A stretch of DNA of 64,000 bases from Chromohalobacter israelensis. Its GTDB lineage: Bacteria; Pseudomonadota; Gammaproteobacteria; Pseudomonadales; Halomonadaceae. The position numbers were made by a program, and so were the translations under genes. The stretch spans positions 1-64,000 of the forward strand of contig JQNW01000006.1 of the NCBI GenBank assembly GCA_000761475.1. Direction: 5' to 3'. The notes beneath the pieces are model-generated. The model was not told the origin of the DNA. It searched no databases and saw only the letters and a list, made by a program, of their open reading frames with translations. Of this stretch, positions 44,033-53,863 are shown piece after piece. Every line of letters begins with the position of its first letter. Within the stretch, counting starts at the first letter, position 1.

Positions 44033-44893
44033 ATGGCTCAGCGATCGATACGTCTCGCCGGTATGGCTTTGATTGCCGGTGCTGGCCTGGCGGCCACCAC
44101 TGCGCAGGCTCAGGACAAAGGCACCATCAATCTGGCGTATGTCGAATGGTCTTCTACCGTGGCGTCTACCAACGTGATGCGGGCTGTGCTCGAACAAGCC
44201 GGTTACGAAGTCGAGACGTCCTCGCTGTCGGCAGCCGCGATGTGGCAGTCCGTGGCGACTGGAGACACCGATGCGCTGCTGGCCGGTTGGCTCCCGACCA
44301 CGCATGAGGATTACTACGCTCAACTCAAGGATCAACTGGTCGATACGGGCGTCAACCTGGATGGCACCAAGCTGGGGCTGGTGGTGCCGGCCGATAGCGA
44401 AGTCGATTCGATTGCGGACCTCAATGCGCATGCCGACGACTTCGACAACAAGATCACCGGCATCGATCCGGGTGCCGGTATCATGCGCCTCACCGACAAG
44501 GTCATCGAGGAGTACGATCTCGATCTGAATCTGCAAAGCGGCAGCGGCGCTACCATGACGGCAGCCCTGAAAAGCGCCATCGCCAACGACGAAGAGATCG
44601 CCGTGACCGGCTGGACGCCGCACTGGATGTTCGCGCGCTGGGACCTCAAGTACCTGGACGATCCCAAGAACGTCTATGGCGGTGCCGAGCAGATCCATAC
44701 CATCGTTCGTCAGGGGCTCGAGGAGGACATGCCGGAAGCCTATGCCATTCTGGATGCCTTCGAGTGGACCGCCGAGGACATGGGCGAAGTCATGCTGATG
44801 AACCAGGAGGAGGACTCCGACCCCTACGAGAACGCCAAGCAGTGGGTGGAGGACAACCAGGACCTGGTCCAGGAGTGGCTGCCGGCGTCGTAA
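44033..44893 (+). CDS. Glycine betaine/proline-type ABC substrate-binding protein (OpuAC family), orphan
   Basis: 286-residue periplasmic binding protein; signal peptide 1-26 (ending TAQA). The aromatic residues that cage quaternary amines in this family are represented by Trp39 (VEWSS), Trp71, Trp86 (AGWLPTTH) and the C-terminal TGWTPHWMFARW. No ATPase or permease gene is adjacent, so it must work with a transporter encoded elsewhere or act alone. It is compatible with salt adaptation, where betaine is a main osmoprotectant. An intrinsic terminator follows. Confidence 0.9.
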   Translation: MAQRSIRLAGMALIAGAGLAATTAQAQDKGTINLAYVEWSSTVASTNVMRAVLEQAGYEVETSSLSAAAMWQSVATGDTDALLAGWLPTTHEDYYAQLKDQLVDTGVNLDGTKLGLVVPADSEVDSIADLNAHADDFDNKITGIDPGAGIMRLTDKVIEEYDLDLNLQSGSGATMTAALKSAIANDEEIAVTGWTPHWMFARWDLKYLDDPKNVYGGAEQIHTIVRQGLEEDMPEAYAILDAFEWTAEDMGEVMLMNQEEDSDPYENAKQWVEDNQDLVQEWLPAS

Positions 44894-44934
44894 GCCCCCG
44901 ATCGAACTCACAGGGTCACGCGGCCCTGGCAACG

Positions 44935-44966
44935 AAAAAAGCCAACCCCTTGGGGTTGGCTTTTTC
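44935..44966. terminator. Bidirectional terminator between the betaine-binding protein gene and ssrA
   Basis: Stem GCCAACCCC (44941-44949) with GGGGTTGGC (44952-44960), A run on the left and TTTTT on the right. It lies only 6 bp beyond the mature 3' end of tmRNA, so it can end ssrA transcription (-) as well as the gene to the left (+). Confidence 0.93.
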
Positions 44967-44972
44967 GGTGTT

Positions 44973-45352
44973 TGGTGGAGGCGGGGGGAATTGAACCCCC
45001 GTCCGCCGGCACTCACCCATCGGCTCTACATGCTTAGGTCCGTCTTCTGATTTAACGTCCCTGGCTCCGACGGGCAGGATCCAGCGACGCGATTCCTCTA
45101 AGTTTTAGCGGCTGACACGAGGACAGGGCCAACCGCGATCCCATCAGTCTGAGCTCGTATCCCATCGGTGATGAATGGGCACATCACCTCCGGGCCGGAC
45201 TAGAAGCTAGCAGTTGTTACGCTGCCAGCGCGCCCTGAGCGTAGTTGTCGTCGTTTGCGACTATTTAATCGTAACGTTGGATTTACGAGATACGTTACGC
45301 TCTCGGCATGCACCTCAGGGATTGTCACCGGCGTCGAAGCCATGTCGCCCCC
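44973..45352 (-). ncRNA. ssrA: tmRNA (transfer-messenger RNA)
   Basis: Rescues stalled ribosomes together with SmpB. On the minus strand the RNA begins GGGGGCGACATGG at 45352 and ends with an acceptor and T-arm region (GGTTCAATTCC) and encoded CCA at 44973, about 380 nt. The tag frame (45217-45258) reads ANDDNYAQGALAA then TAA: 13 residues, with the conserved AND start and LAA protease-recognition end. SmpB is encoded 71 bp upstream on the same strand, and a terminator follows. Confidence 0.97.
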
Positions 45353-45423
45353 GTAAAGCGTCCTACAGTTTAACAGGTGGGGACCGTTCTAGGCCAGTTC
45401 AACCTCGCTGGCGAAATAAAGCG

Positions 45424-45897
45424 TCAGTGCGCGCGCATGATGCGGGCTTTTTCGCGATTCCAGTCGCGGGCCTTTTCCGTGGCGCGCTTGTCGTGCAGCT
45501 TCTTGCCGCGGACCAGGGCAAGCTCGCACTTGACCAGGTTCTTCTTCCAGTACAGCTTCAGCGGCACGCAGGTGTGCCCCTTGTCCTGGGTGCGCGAGAA
45601 GATCTTGGCGATCTCCTTTCGATGCAGCAGCAGCTTGCGCGTGCGCGACGGATCCGCGACGACATGCGTGCTGACGGTGTTGAGCGGGGTGATATGGCTG
45701 CCCAGCAACCATGCCTCGCCGTTCTTGATCAGAATGTACGTGTCGGTAAGCTGCGCCTTGCCGGCGCGCAAGCTCTTGACTTCCCATCCGGCCAGCGACA
45801 AGCCAGCCTCGAAGGTCTCGTCGATGTGGTACTCGAAGCGAGCCTTCTTGTTTTGCGCGATGGTACTAGAGCCGAGATTGCCTTTTTTCTTGGCCAT
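45424..45897 (-). CDS. smpB: SsrA-binding protein SmpB
   Basis: Binds tmRNA and carries it to the ribosome. 157 residues; E. coli has 160. Family motifs are [23 protein letters not shown] (here broken by position), [40 protein letters not shown] and the basic tail [19 protein letters not shown], which reaches into the mRNA channel. It lies directly upstream of ssrA on the same strand. Confidence 0.96.
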   Translation of the reverse strand: MAKKKGNLGSSTIAQNKKARFEYHIDETFEAGLSLAGWEVKSLRAGKAQLTDTYILIKNGEAWLLGSHITPLNTVSTHVVADPSRTRKLLLHRKEIAKIFSRTQDKGHTCVPLKLYWKKNLVKCELALVRGKKLHDKRATEKARDWNREKARIMRAH

Positions 45898-46027
45898 GGA
45901 ACCCCTATGTCGCTATGCGCCCTATCCGCTAGTCCCATGAAATGGGGGAAGGCGTGATATCATTCAAGGCCTTGACGTTAACCTTCCATCATACGCGCAA
46001 GGCGCAATAAAGTCAGCGGAGTGGTGA

Positions 46028-46468
46028 ATGCCTACGGTCAATCGGTCTGCCTTGGTCAGACATTCCTGCGAGGCGATGTTCGATCTGGTCAACGATTTCG
46101 AGAGTTACCCTGAGTTCTTGCCGGGGTGTCGTCGCGCCCGGGTGGTCGAGCACGAAGAAGGGCGCTATCTGGTGGGAGAGATGACGCTGGCCAAGGGGAG
46201 CGTGGAGCAGACCCTGGCCACGCGTAACGATCTCTATCCCCACGAACGGATCGAGCTGTCGCTCGACCGTGGGCCTTTCAAGCGTCTAAACGGGCGCTGG
46301 TTGTTCACGCCGATGGGCGAGTCGGCGTGTCGAGTGAGCCTTGAAATGGAGTTCGAGTTCTCCAACCGCTTGCTGGGCGTGGCATTCGGCAAGCTGTTCC
46401 AGCAGGTCGCCGGCCAGTTGGTGGATGCCTTCACGCGTCGGGCGGATGCACTGTATGGCGCTCAGTGA
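46028..46468 (+). CDS. ratA: RatA-family START-domain protein
   Basis: 146-residue protein of the polyketide cyclase/START (Coq10-like) family. In E. coli RatA is described as acting on 50S ribosomes or quinone binding; the role is debated. Typical segments are FDLVNDFESYPEFLPGCRRARVV and a helical C terminus (LFQQVAGQLVDAFTRRADALYG). The standard neighbourhood smpB (divergent), ratA, ratB, bamE (convergent) is conserved in gammaproteobacteria. No toxin property can be inferred from sequence. Confidence 0.9.
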   Translation: MPTVNRSALVRHSCEAMFDLVNDFESYPEFLPGCRRARVVEHEEGRYLVGEMTLAKGSVEQTLATRNDLYPHERIELSLDRGPFKRLNGRWLFTPMGESACRVSLEMEFEFSNRLLGVAFGKLFQQVAGQLVDAFTRRADALYGAQ

Positions 46469-46772
46469 CGTGACCGCCCCGCATATCGAGGTCGAGGTCG
46501 CTTATGCCGAGCCACATCGTCAGCGGGTGGTGGCACTGGCCGTGGTACCGGGGACGTCGGCGCGCGACGCCGTGATGCAGGCGGCGTTGCCGTCTTTTTT
46601 TCCCGAGCGGGCTGCCGCTTTCTTCGAGAAGGCCCCGCTGGGCATTTTCGGTCAAGTGCTCAAGGCACCGGAGCATCATGTGCTGGAGGCGGGGGATCGT
46701 GTCGAGGTCTACCGCGCGCTCGCCCTGGACCCCAAGCAGGCGCGGCTGGCGCGAGCCCGGGGGCGTGGCTGA
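46455..46772 (+). CDS. ratB: RatB/RnfH-family ubiquitin-like protein
   Basis: 105-residue beta-grasp protein from the ATG at 46455 (MALSDVTAPHIEVEVAYA), overlapping ratA by 14 bp. The conserved core is VEVAYAEPHRQRVVALAV, GIFGQVLKAPEHHVLEAGDRVEVYRAL with the terminal DPKQARLARARGRG typical of RnfH. Function unknown. It ends 15 bp from the convergent bamE. Confidence 0.88.
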   Translation: MALSDVTAPHIEVEVAYAEPHRQRVVALAVVPGTSARDAVMQAALPSFFPERAAAFFEKAPLGIFGQVLKAPEHHVLEAGDRVEVYRALALDPKQARLARARGRG

Positions 46773-46787
46773 GCGTATGGCGAGGCG

Positions 46788-47219
46788 TTATTCTTCCGGC
46801 CCGTAGCTGGGGCCCATTGCAGCGGCGCCCTCGCCGGGGCCGCTGCCTTCGACGGCGGGGCCGGGTCCGCTTTGCGGTGTCAGGTCGACATCGTCTTCGA
46901 TGTTGCCATGACGATCGATATCGGCCAGCCGGCCGTTCTGGAAGGTCAGCGTGACACGCTTTTCCTCCACATCGTCATAGGCCTCGTCGAGGTAGAAGAC
47001 GTAGTCCCAGCGGTCCTCGTTGAACGGGCCTTTTAGCAGGGGGCTGCCCATGACATAGCGTACCTGCTCCTTGGTCATGCCGGTCTCCAGTTGCGAGACC
47101 ATGTCCTGGGTGATGAGATTGCCCTGTGCCAGGTCGCGTTTGTAAACGCCGACGTAGCTGCACCCGCTGACGAGCGCCAGGACGACGGAAAAGGTGACTG
47201 TTTTAATCAGGTTTTGCAT
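46788..47219 (-). CDS. bamE: Outer membrane assembly lipoprotein BamE
   Basis: Component of the BAM complex that inserts beta-barrel proteins. 143 residues; lipobox VSGC with Cys20. The SmpA/OmlA core includes QGNLITQDMVSQLETGMTKEQVRYVMGSPLL and FNEDRWDYVFYL. The last about 35 residues are a Gly/Pro/Glu-rich extension not found in the E. coli protein. Divergent from fur, a conserved arrangement. Confidence 0.95.
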   Translation of the reverse strand: MQNLIKTVTFSVVLALVSGCSYVGVYKRDLAQGNLITQDMVSQLETGMTKEQVRYVMGSPLLKGPFNEDRWDYVFYLDEAYDDVEEKRVTLTFQNGRLADIDRHGNIEDDVDLTPQSGPGPAVEGSGPGEGAAAMGPSYGPEE

Positions 47220-47297
47220 TTGCGCCTATCATTCACTATCGTTGCCTGGGTCGATCATACCTGACCTACCACGATACTGCGAAGAGCAACCGCAACC

Positions 47298-47750
47298 ATG
47301 GCCGACCAGAACCATGAACTGCGCAAGGCAGGCTTAAAAGTCACCTTGCCGCGTGTCAAGATCCTGCAAATTCTCGAAAGTACGCAGGACCAACACCATC
47401 TCAGCGCCGAAGATGTCTACAAGGCGCTCCTGGACGCGGGCGACGATGTCGGTCTGGCGACCGTGTATCGTGTGTTGACCCAATTCGAAACCGCCGGCTT
47501 GGTGATTCGCCACAACTTCGATGGCGGACATGCCGTGTTCGAATTGTCGCAAGAGGAACATCACGATCACATGGTGTGCCTCGAAAGCGGCGAGATCATC
47601 GAGTTTTTCGACGACACCATCGAACGCCGCCAGCGCGAGATCGCCGAGGAGCACGGCTTCGAGCTCGTCGATCATGCCCTGGTGCTGTACGTGCGACCCA
47701 AGGGCTCCAAGGTGACGCGTCAGGAAGGTGCGGGGCCCGGCAAGAAATAG
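47298..47750 (+). CDS. fur: Ferric uptake regulator
   Basis: Fe(II)-dependent repressor of iron uptake genes. 150 residues: winged helix about 1-85 (GLKVTLPRVKILQIL, recognition region VGLATVYRVLTQFE), dimer/metal domain after that, with HHDHMVCLESGEIIEF. Like the Pseudomonas protein, it lacks the second CxxC pair of E. coli Fur. It is divergent from bamE across 78 bp. Possible local target: the iron-type ABC importer at 54735-57689, though no clear Fur box was found there. Confidence 0.96.
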   Translation: MADQNHELRKAGLKVTLPRVKILQILESTQDQHHLSAEDVYKALLDAGDDVGLATVYRVLTQFETAGLVIRHNFDGGHAVFELSQEEHHDHMVCLESGEIIEFFDDTIERRQREIAEEHGFELVDHALVLYVRPKGSKVTRQEGAGPGKK

Positions 47751-47808
47751 CCCATGCCCTGTAAAATAGTCTGCCCCGGCAAGATGACAAGAGGCAGACG
47801 GGTGACAT

Positions 47809-47839
47809 GACGAAACCGGCCCCCGAGGCCGGTTTCGTC
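47809..47839. terminator. Hairpin terminator between fur and recN
   Basis: Perfect 13-bp stem (47809-47821 with 47827-47839, GACGAAACCGGCC and its complement), loop CCCGA. There is no long T run, so strength is uncertain; it sits between two converging genes. Confidence 0.65.
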
Positions 47840-47880
47840 GTTCCAGGGCCAGTGTGCGTCTGTGACGACGCGGCACGGGC

Positions 47881-49554
47881 TCAGTGCTGAGCGTGCTGGC
47901 TGGCGTCGAGCATTTCGCGGGCGTGGGCCAGGGTGCGGTCGGAAAGCTTGACGCCACCGAGCATGCGCGCAAGTTCCCGCACGCGGCCGGCGTCGTCGAG
48001 CAACGCCATGTGCGTCAGCGTGGTATCGCGCTCGGCGCGCTTCTCGATATGCAGGTGGTGGTGGGCCTGGGCCGCGACCTGCGGCAGGTGCGTCACGGTG
48101 AGGATCTGCCCCCGCGTGCCGAGACGGCGCAGCAGCTGGCCGACGATCTCGGCGGTGGCACCGGACACGCCCACGTCGACCTCGTCGAAGACCATGCTGG
48201 GCACGGTGCTGTGCTGCGCGGCGACGACCTGGATCGCCAGACTGATGCGGGACAGCTCGCCGCCCGAGGCGACCTTGTTCAAGGGACGTGCTGGCTGCCC
48301 GGGGTTGGCGCTGATCACGAAGCGTACCTGGTCGAGTCCCTCGGCCTGGGGCGTGTCGCGGGGCTCGACTTCCACGTCGAACGTGGCCTTGCCCAGCCCG
48401 AGAAACGCCAGTTGGGCCTGCACGGCCTCGCCGAAGGCGCGTGCCGCCTCGAGACGGGCTTCGCTGACCGCGCGTGCCTGCTGGCGATAGGTGTCGCGTG
48501 CCTGCTCGACGTCGCGAGCGAGCGCTTCCAGGTCGTTCTCGCCGCCTTCGAGGCCGGCCAGCTCGTCGCTCAGGCGCTGATGCAGGTCGCGCAGTTCCTC
48601 GGGCATGACATGATGCTTGCGCGCGATGCGGTGGACCTCGCCGAGCCGGGCATCGACTTCCGCCAGGCGCTGCGGATCGAGTTCGGTGGTATCGACGAAG
48701 CGATGAAGCTCGCGTGCCGCTTCCTCGATCTGGATGCGGGCGTCTCCCAGCATGCCGAGAGCCTCCGCGAGACTGTCCTGGGCATTGCCGGGTACGTGGC
48801 TCAGTCGGGCGGTGGCCTGGTGCAGCAGCGATAGCGCACCGCCCTCCTCCTGGTCGCAGCAGTCGGCGGCGAACTGGGCGTCGCCCAGAATCTGCTCAAG
48901 ATTGGCAAGCTGGGTCTGTTCGCTTTCCAGCGTCTCGAGTTCGCCCTCGCCGAGTCCCAGTTGATCCAGTTCCTCGACCTGGTAGCGCAGCAACTGGCGA
49001 CGCGCCTGGATTTCGTCGCCGCTCTCCTGCAGCCCACGCAGTCGCCGTCGCAGAGACCGCCATTCGCGAAAATGCTCGCCGAGGGCGGTGACCGCGTCGC
49101 TCTGACCGGCATAGGCGTCCAGCAGGCGCAGATGCGTTTCCTCGCGCAGCAGTGCCTGATGCGCGTGCTGGCTGTGGACCTCGATGAGATGTTCGCCGAG
49201 TGCCTTGAGGTCGCTCACCGTGGCGGGCTGACCGTTGATCCAGGCCTTGGAGCGCCCCGAGGCGTTGACCGTGCGGCGCAGCAGGCACTCGTCCTGGGGC
49301 AGGTCGCGAGCGTCAAGCCAGGCGCGCGCCTCCGCCAGGTGGGTGATGTCGAAACGTGCACTGACGTCCGCGCGTTCGCGGCCATGGCGCACGCTGCCCG
49401 CGTCGGCGCGCTCGCCCAGGCACAGGCCCAGGGCGCCGAGCATGATCGACTTGCCGGCGCCGGTTTCCCCGGTAATGGCCGTCATGCCGTCATGCAGATC
49501 CAGATCGAGACGATCGACGATGGCGTAATCACGAATGGCGAGCTGTATCAGCAT
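47881..49554 (-). CDS. recN: DNA repair protein RecN
   Basis: SMC-like ATPase for double-strand break repair, 557 residues. Walker A GETGAGKS (29-36) at the N terminus, two long coiled-coil segments in the middle (about 150-370), then SGGELSRISLAIQV (signature) and VFDEVDVGVSGATAEIVG (Walker B and D loop). A near-consensus LexA box overlaps its promoter, so it is expected to be SOS-induced, as in E. coli. Confidence 0.96.
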   Translation of the reverse strand: MLIQLAIRDYAIVDRLDLDLHDGMTAITGETGAGKSIMLGALGLCLGERADAGSVRHGRERADVSARFDITHLAEARAWLDARDLPQDECLLRRTVNASGRSKAWINGQPATVSDLKALGEHLIEVHSQHAHQALLREETHLRLLDAYAGQSDAVTALGEHFREWRSLRRRLRGLQESGDEIQARRQLLRYQVEELDQLGLGEGELETLESEQTQLANLEQILGDAQFAADCCDQEEGGALSLLHQATARLSHVPGNAQDSLAEALGMLGDARIQIEEAARELHRFVDTTELDPQRLAEVDARLGEVHRIARKHHVMPEELRDLHQRLSDELAGLEGGENDLEALARDVEQARDTYRQQARAVSEARLEAARAFGEAVQAQLAFLGLGKATFDVEVEPRDTPQAEGLDQVRFVISANPGQPARPLNKVASGGELSRISLAIQVVAAQHSTVPSMVFDEVDVGVSGATAEIVGQLLRRLGTRGQILTVTHLPQVAAQAHHHLHIEKRAERDTTLTHMALLDDAGRVRELARMLGGVKLSDRTLAHAREMLDASQHAQH

Positions 49555-49588
49555 GAAAACCTCCGGGCGTCGGAAACGAGGCTGATCT

Positions 49589-49624
49589 CTGTGTGTTTAT
49601 ACAGTAGTTGGGGAGGGGCTTCAA
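49589..49624 (-). promoter_or_regulatory. LexA box and promoter of recN
   Basis: CTGT-N8-ACAG at 49589-49604 matches the LexA consensus ends. On the minus strand a promoter overlaps it: TTGAAG (49619-49624), 17-bp spacer, TATAAA (49596-49601) inside the LexA box. Bound LexA would block RNA polymerase directly. The box is 35 bp upstream of the recN start codon. Confidence 0.82.
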
Positions 49625-49654
49625 TTATCCGCCGGCGAGGGGCGAACGGCATGG

Positions 49655-49682
49655 CTTGAGATCGTCTCCCGCATCCCCATAT
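49655..49682 (+). promoter_or_regulatory. Sigma-32 heat-shock promoter of grpE
   Basis: CTTGAG (49655-49660), 14-bp spacer, CCCCATAT (49675-49682) closely match the RpoH consensus CTTGAA-N-CCCCATNT. It is about 60 bp before grpE, whose product is a classic RpoH target. Confidence 0.85.
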
Positions 49683-49741
49683 AGGGGGACAATTCCTTGT
49701 TAGATGCGGCTTCGGGCCGCGCCAGCTGTCAGGAGATACTC

Positions 49742-50374
49742 ATGGCCAAAGACCCGCAGACCCCCACCGACGAAGAGTTGGCCCGCGCCGACCGCGACGC
49801 CGAACCGCAATCGGACGAGCCCTCCGATGAGGAGGTCGAGCTCGAAGGCGTCGTCGAGGATGTCGAGGCCAGCGAGGCCGATGCCGAGGCGCTCGAAAAC
49901 CCGGAAGCCGACGCCCTGGCCGCGCGCGTCGAGGAACTGGAGCAAGCCTTGGCGGATGCCAAGGACCAGACGGCGCGTGCCGCCGCCGAGGCCCAGAACG
50001 TGCGTCGCCGTGCCGAGCAGGATGTCGACAAGGCACGCAAGTTCGCGCTCGAGAAGTTCGTCAAGGAGCTGCTGCCGGTCGTCGACAGCCTGGAAAAGGC
50101 ACTGGAATCGATGCAGGAAGGTGCCAGCGAGGTGCATCGCGAAGGGGTGTCGATGACGCTCAAGCTGCAGCTCGATGTGCTGGCCAAGTTCGGCGTGGAA
50201 GCCGTCGATCCGCAAGGCGAGCCGTTCGACCCGCAAGTGCATGAAGCCATGACCATGGTGCCCAACCCCGAGGTGGAGCCCAACACCGTGATCGAGGTCA
50301 TGCAGAAGGGTTATCTGCTGAATGGACGTCTCGTGCGTCCGGCGATGGTGGTCGTCAGCCAAGCCGCCAATTGA
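49742..50374 (+). CDS. grpE: Nucleotide exchange factor GrpE
   Basis: Releases ADP from DnaK. 210 residues from the ATG at 49742 ([12 protein letters not shown]), behind AGGAGA. Residues 1-60 are very acidic and disordered; 60-130 form the dimerising long helix ([23 protein letters not shown]); the C-terminal beta domain contains [22 protein letters not shown] and [17 protein letters not shown]. It is upstream of dnaK, with both an operon read-through and separate promoters possible. Confidence 0.96.
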   Translation: MAKDPQTPTDEELARADRDAEPQSDEPSDEEVELEGVVEDVEASEADAEALENPEADALAARVEELEQALADAKDQTARAAAEAQNVRRRAEQDVDKARKFALEKFVKELLPVVDSLEKALESMQEGASEVHREGVSMTLKLQLDVLAKFGVEAVDPQGEPFDPQVHEAMTMVPNPEVEPNTVIEVMQKGYLLNGRLVRPAMVVVSQAAN

Positions 50375-50407
50375 TGGGGCGGGGGAAGGGAATCCATCAC
50401 TCAGGCC

Positions 50408-50436
50408 CTTGAAAGGCGTGGCCCTATCCCCCAAAT
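50408..50436 (+). promoter_or_regulatory. Sigma-32 heat-shock promoter of dnaK
   Basis: CTTGAAA (50408-50414), 14-bp spacer, CCCCAAAT (50429-50436) match the RpoH consensus well. It lies in the 133-bp gap between grpE and dnaK, about 70 bp before the start codon. Confidence 0.82.
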
Positions 50437-50507
50437 AGACGAACAACGAGGCGGCAGCGCCGCCGACGAAGACGCAACAGTCAAGCAACGTATTTTGAGG
50501 TATTCCT

Positions 50508-52442
<1,935 letters not shown>

Positions 52443-52468
52443 CCACGACGTCTGATGCTCGCATCGCG

Positions 52469-52497
52469 GCAGCGCGGGGGATGATCTCCCGCGTTGC
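52469..52497 (+). other. Intercistronic hairpin between dnaK and dnaJ
   Basis: GCAGCGCGGG (52469-52478) can pair with CCCGCGTTGC (52488-52497) with one G-U pair, loop of 9. Only a short T run (TGTTTG) follows, so it could be a partial terminator that lowers dnaJ expression or an mRNA-stabilising element. Confidence 0.45.
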
Positions 52498-52532
52498 TGT
52501 TTGCGCAGCGCCGACACGGAGGCGGACCATCC

Positions 52533-53678
52533 ATGTCCAAGCGTGACTACTACGAAGTATTGGGCATCGAACGGGGGGCCGATCAGAAAGAGATCAAGAA
52601 GGCCTACCGTCGACTCGCCCAGAAGTACCATCCGGACCGCAACCCGGATGACGACACCGCGGCCGAAAAATTCCGCGAGATCTCCGAGGCTTACGAAGTC
52701 CTCACCGACGAAGAAAAGCGTAGTGCCTACGACCAGTTCGGTCACGCCGGTGTCGACGGCCAGGCCGGTGGCGGCTTTGGCGGCGGCGGTTTCGGCGGCG
52801 GCGCAGGCGGTTTCAGCGATATCTTCGGCGATGTGTTCGGCGATATCTTCGGTGGCGGTGGCCGGCGCAATCCCAACGCCCCGCAGCGTGGCAGCGATCT
52901 GCGCTACAACCTGGAGCTCGACCTCGAGGATGCCGTTGCCGGCACCACGGTCGATATCCGCGTGCCGCGCCACATCGAATGCGAACACTGCGACGGCGAC
53001 GGTGCCGAGCCGGGCTCCACCAAGGAGACCTGCCCGACCTGTCACGGCCAGGGCCAGGTACGCATGCAGCAGGGCTTCTTCGCCGTGCAGCAGACCTGCC
53101 CGACCTGTCATGGCGCCGGCCAGACCATCAAGGTGCCGTGCCGCAAGTGCCATGGCGAAGGGCGTGTCCGCGAGACGCGTACCTTGTCGGTGAAGATTCC
53201 TGCCGGCGTGGATACCGGCGACCGGATTCGTCTCAACAACGAAGGCGAGGCCGGGCTCAATGGTGGCCCGCCCGGGGACCTCTACGTCCAGGCGGCCATC
53301 AAGCCGCACCCGATCTTCGAGCGCGATGGGCGTCACCTGCAGTGCGAGGTGCCAATCAACTTCATCGACGCGACCCTGGGGGGCGAGCTGGAAGTGCCGA
53401 CCCTGGATGGCCGGGTCAAGTTGAAGATTCCGCCGGAAACGCAAACCGGCAAGATGTTCCGGCTCAAGGGCAAGGGCGTCAAACCGGTTCGCGGCGGCCC
53501 GCCGGGCGATCTGCTGTGCAAGGTCGTGCTGGAGACGCCGGTCAACTTGAGCGAAGAACAGAAGGACTTGCTGCGCAAGTTCCAGGACAGCCTGGACGGC
53601 AGCAACAGCCATCACTCGCCGAAGAAGACCAGCTTCTTCGATGGCGTGAAGAAGTTCTTCGAGGACATGAAGCCGTAA
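52533..53678 (+). CDS. dnaJ: Chaperone protein DnaJ (Hsp40)
   Basis: Delivers substrates to DnaK and stimulates its ATPase. 381 residues from the ATG at 52533 ([15 protein letters not shown]). J domain 1-70 with HPD in [10 protein letters not shown]; Gly/Phe-rich region about 75-120; zinc domain with four repeats [24 protein letters not shown] and CRKCHGEG; two C-terminal substrate domains. 90 bp separate it from dnaK. Confidence 0.97.
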   Translation: MSKRDYYEVLGIERGADQKEIKKAYRRLAQKYHPDRNPDDDTAAEKFREISEAYEVLTDEEKRSAYDQFGHAGVDGQAGGGFGGGGFGGGAGGFSDIFGDVFGDIFGGGGRRNPNAPQRGSDLRYNLELDLEDAVAGTTVDIRVPRHIECEHCDGDGAEPGSTKETCPTCHGQGQVRMQQGFFAVQQTCPTCHGAGQTIKVPCRKCHGEGRVRETRTLSVKIPAGVDTGDRIRLNNEGEAGLNGGPPGDLYVQAAIKPHPIFERDGRHLQCEVPINFIDATLGGELEVPTLDGRVKLKIPPETQTGKMFRLKGKGVKPVRGGPPGDLLCKVVLETPVNLSEEQKDLLRKFQDSLDGSNSHHSPKKTSFFDGVKKFFEDMKP

Positions 53679-53703
53679 GGCAGTGTCCTCGATGGCACGT
53701 TCG

Positions 53704-53738
53704 AGGCCCCGCGCTCCGCAAGGAGGCGGGGCCTTGTC
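53704..53738 (+). terminator. Terminator of dnaK-dnaJ
   Basis: AGGCCCCGC (53704-53712) pairs with GCGGGGCCT (53726-53734), and an inner CTCC/GGAG pair continues the stem. The following T tract is short (TTGTCGT). It lies 25 bp after dnaJ. Confidence 0.7.
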
Positions 53739-53863
53739 GTGTCGCTTCCCGCAGAATTTCGACCGGATACGAGAATTGTTCCCATCCGCAGTGATATCAT
53801 GGCCGTATCTTCAGGGCCGTGCATCGTCGCGCCCGCTTGCTTGAAAGACGCTCAAGGACGCTC

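Noticed and set aside
46028-46772. ratA/ratB as a toxin-antitoxin pair
   Set aside because: The names suggest a toxin system, but RatA is a START-domain housekeeping protein in a conserved neighbourhood, RatB is RnfH-like, and nothing in the sequence indicates a toxin.
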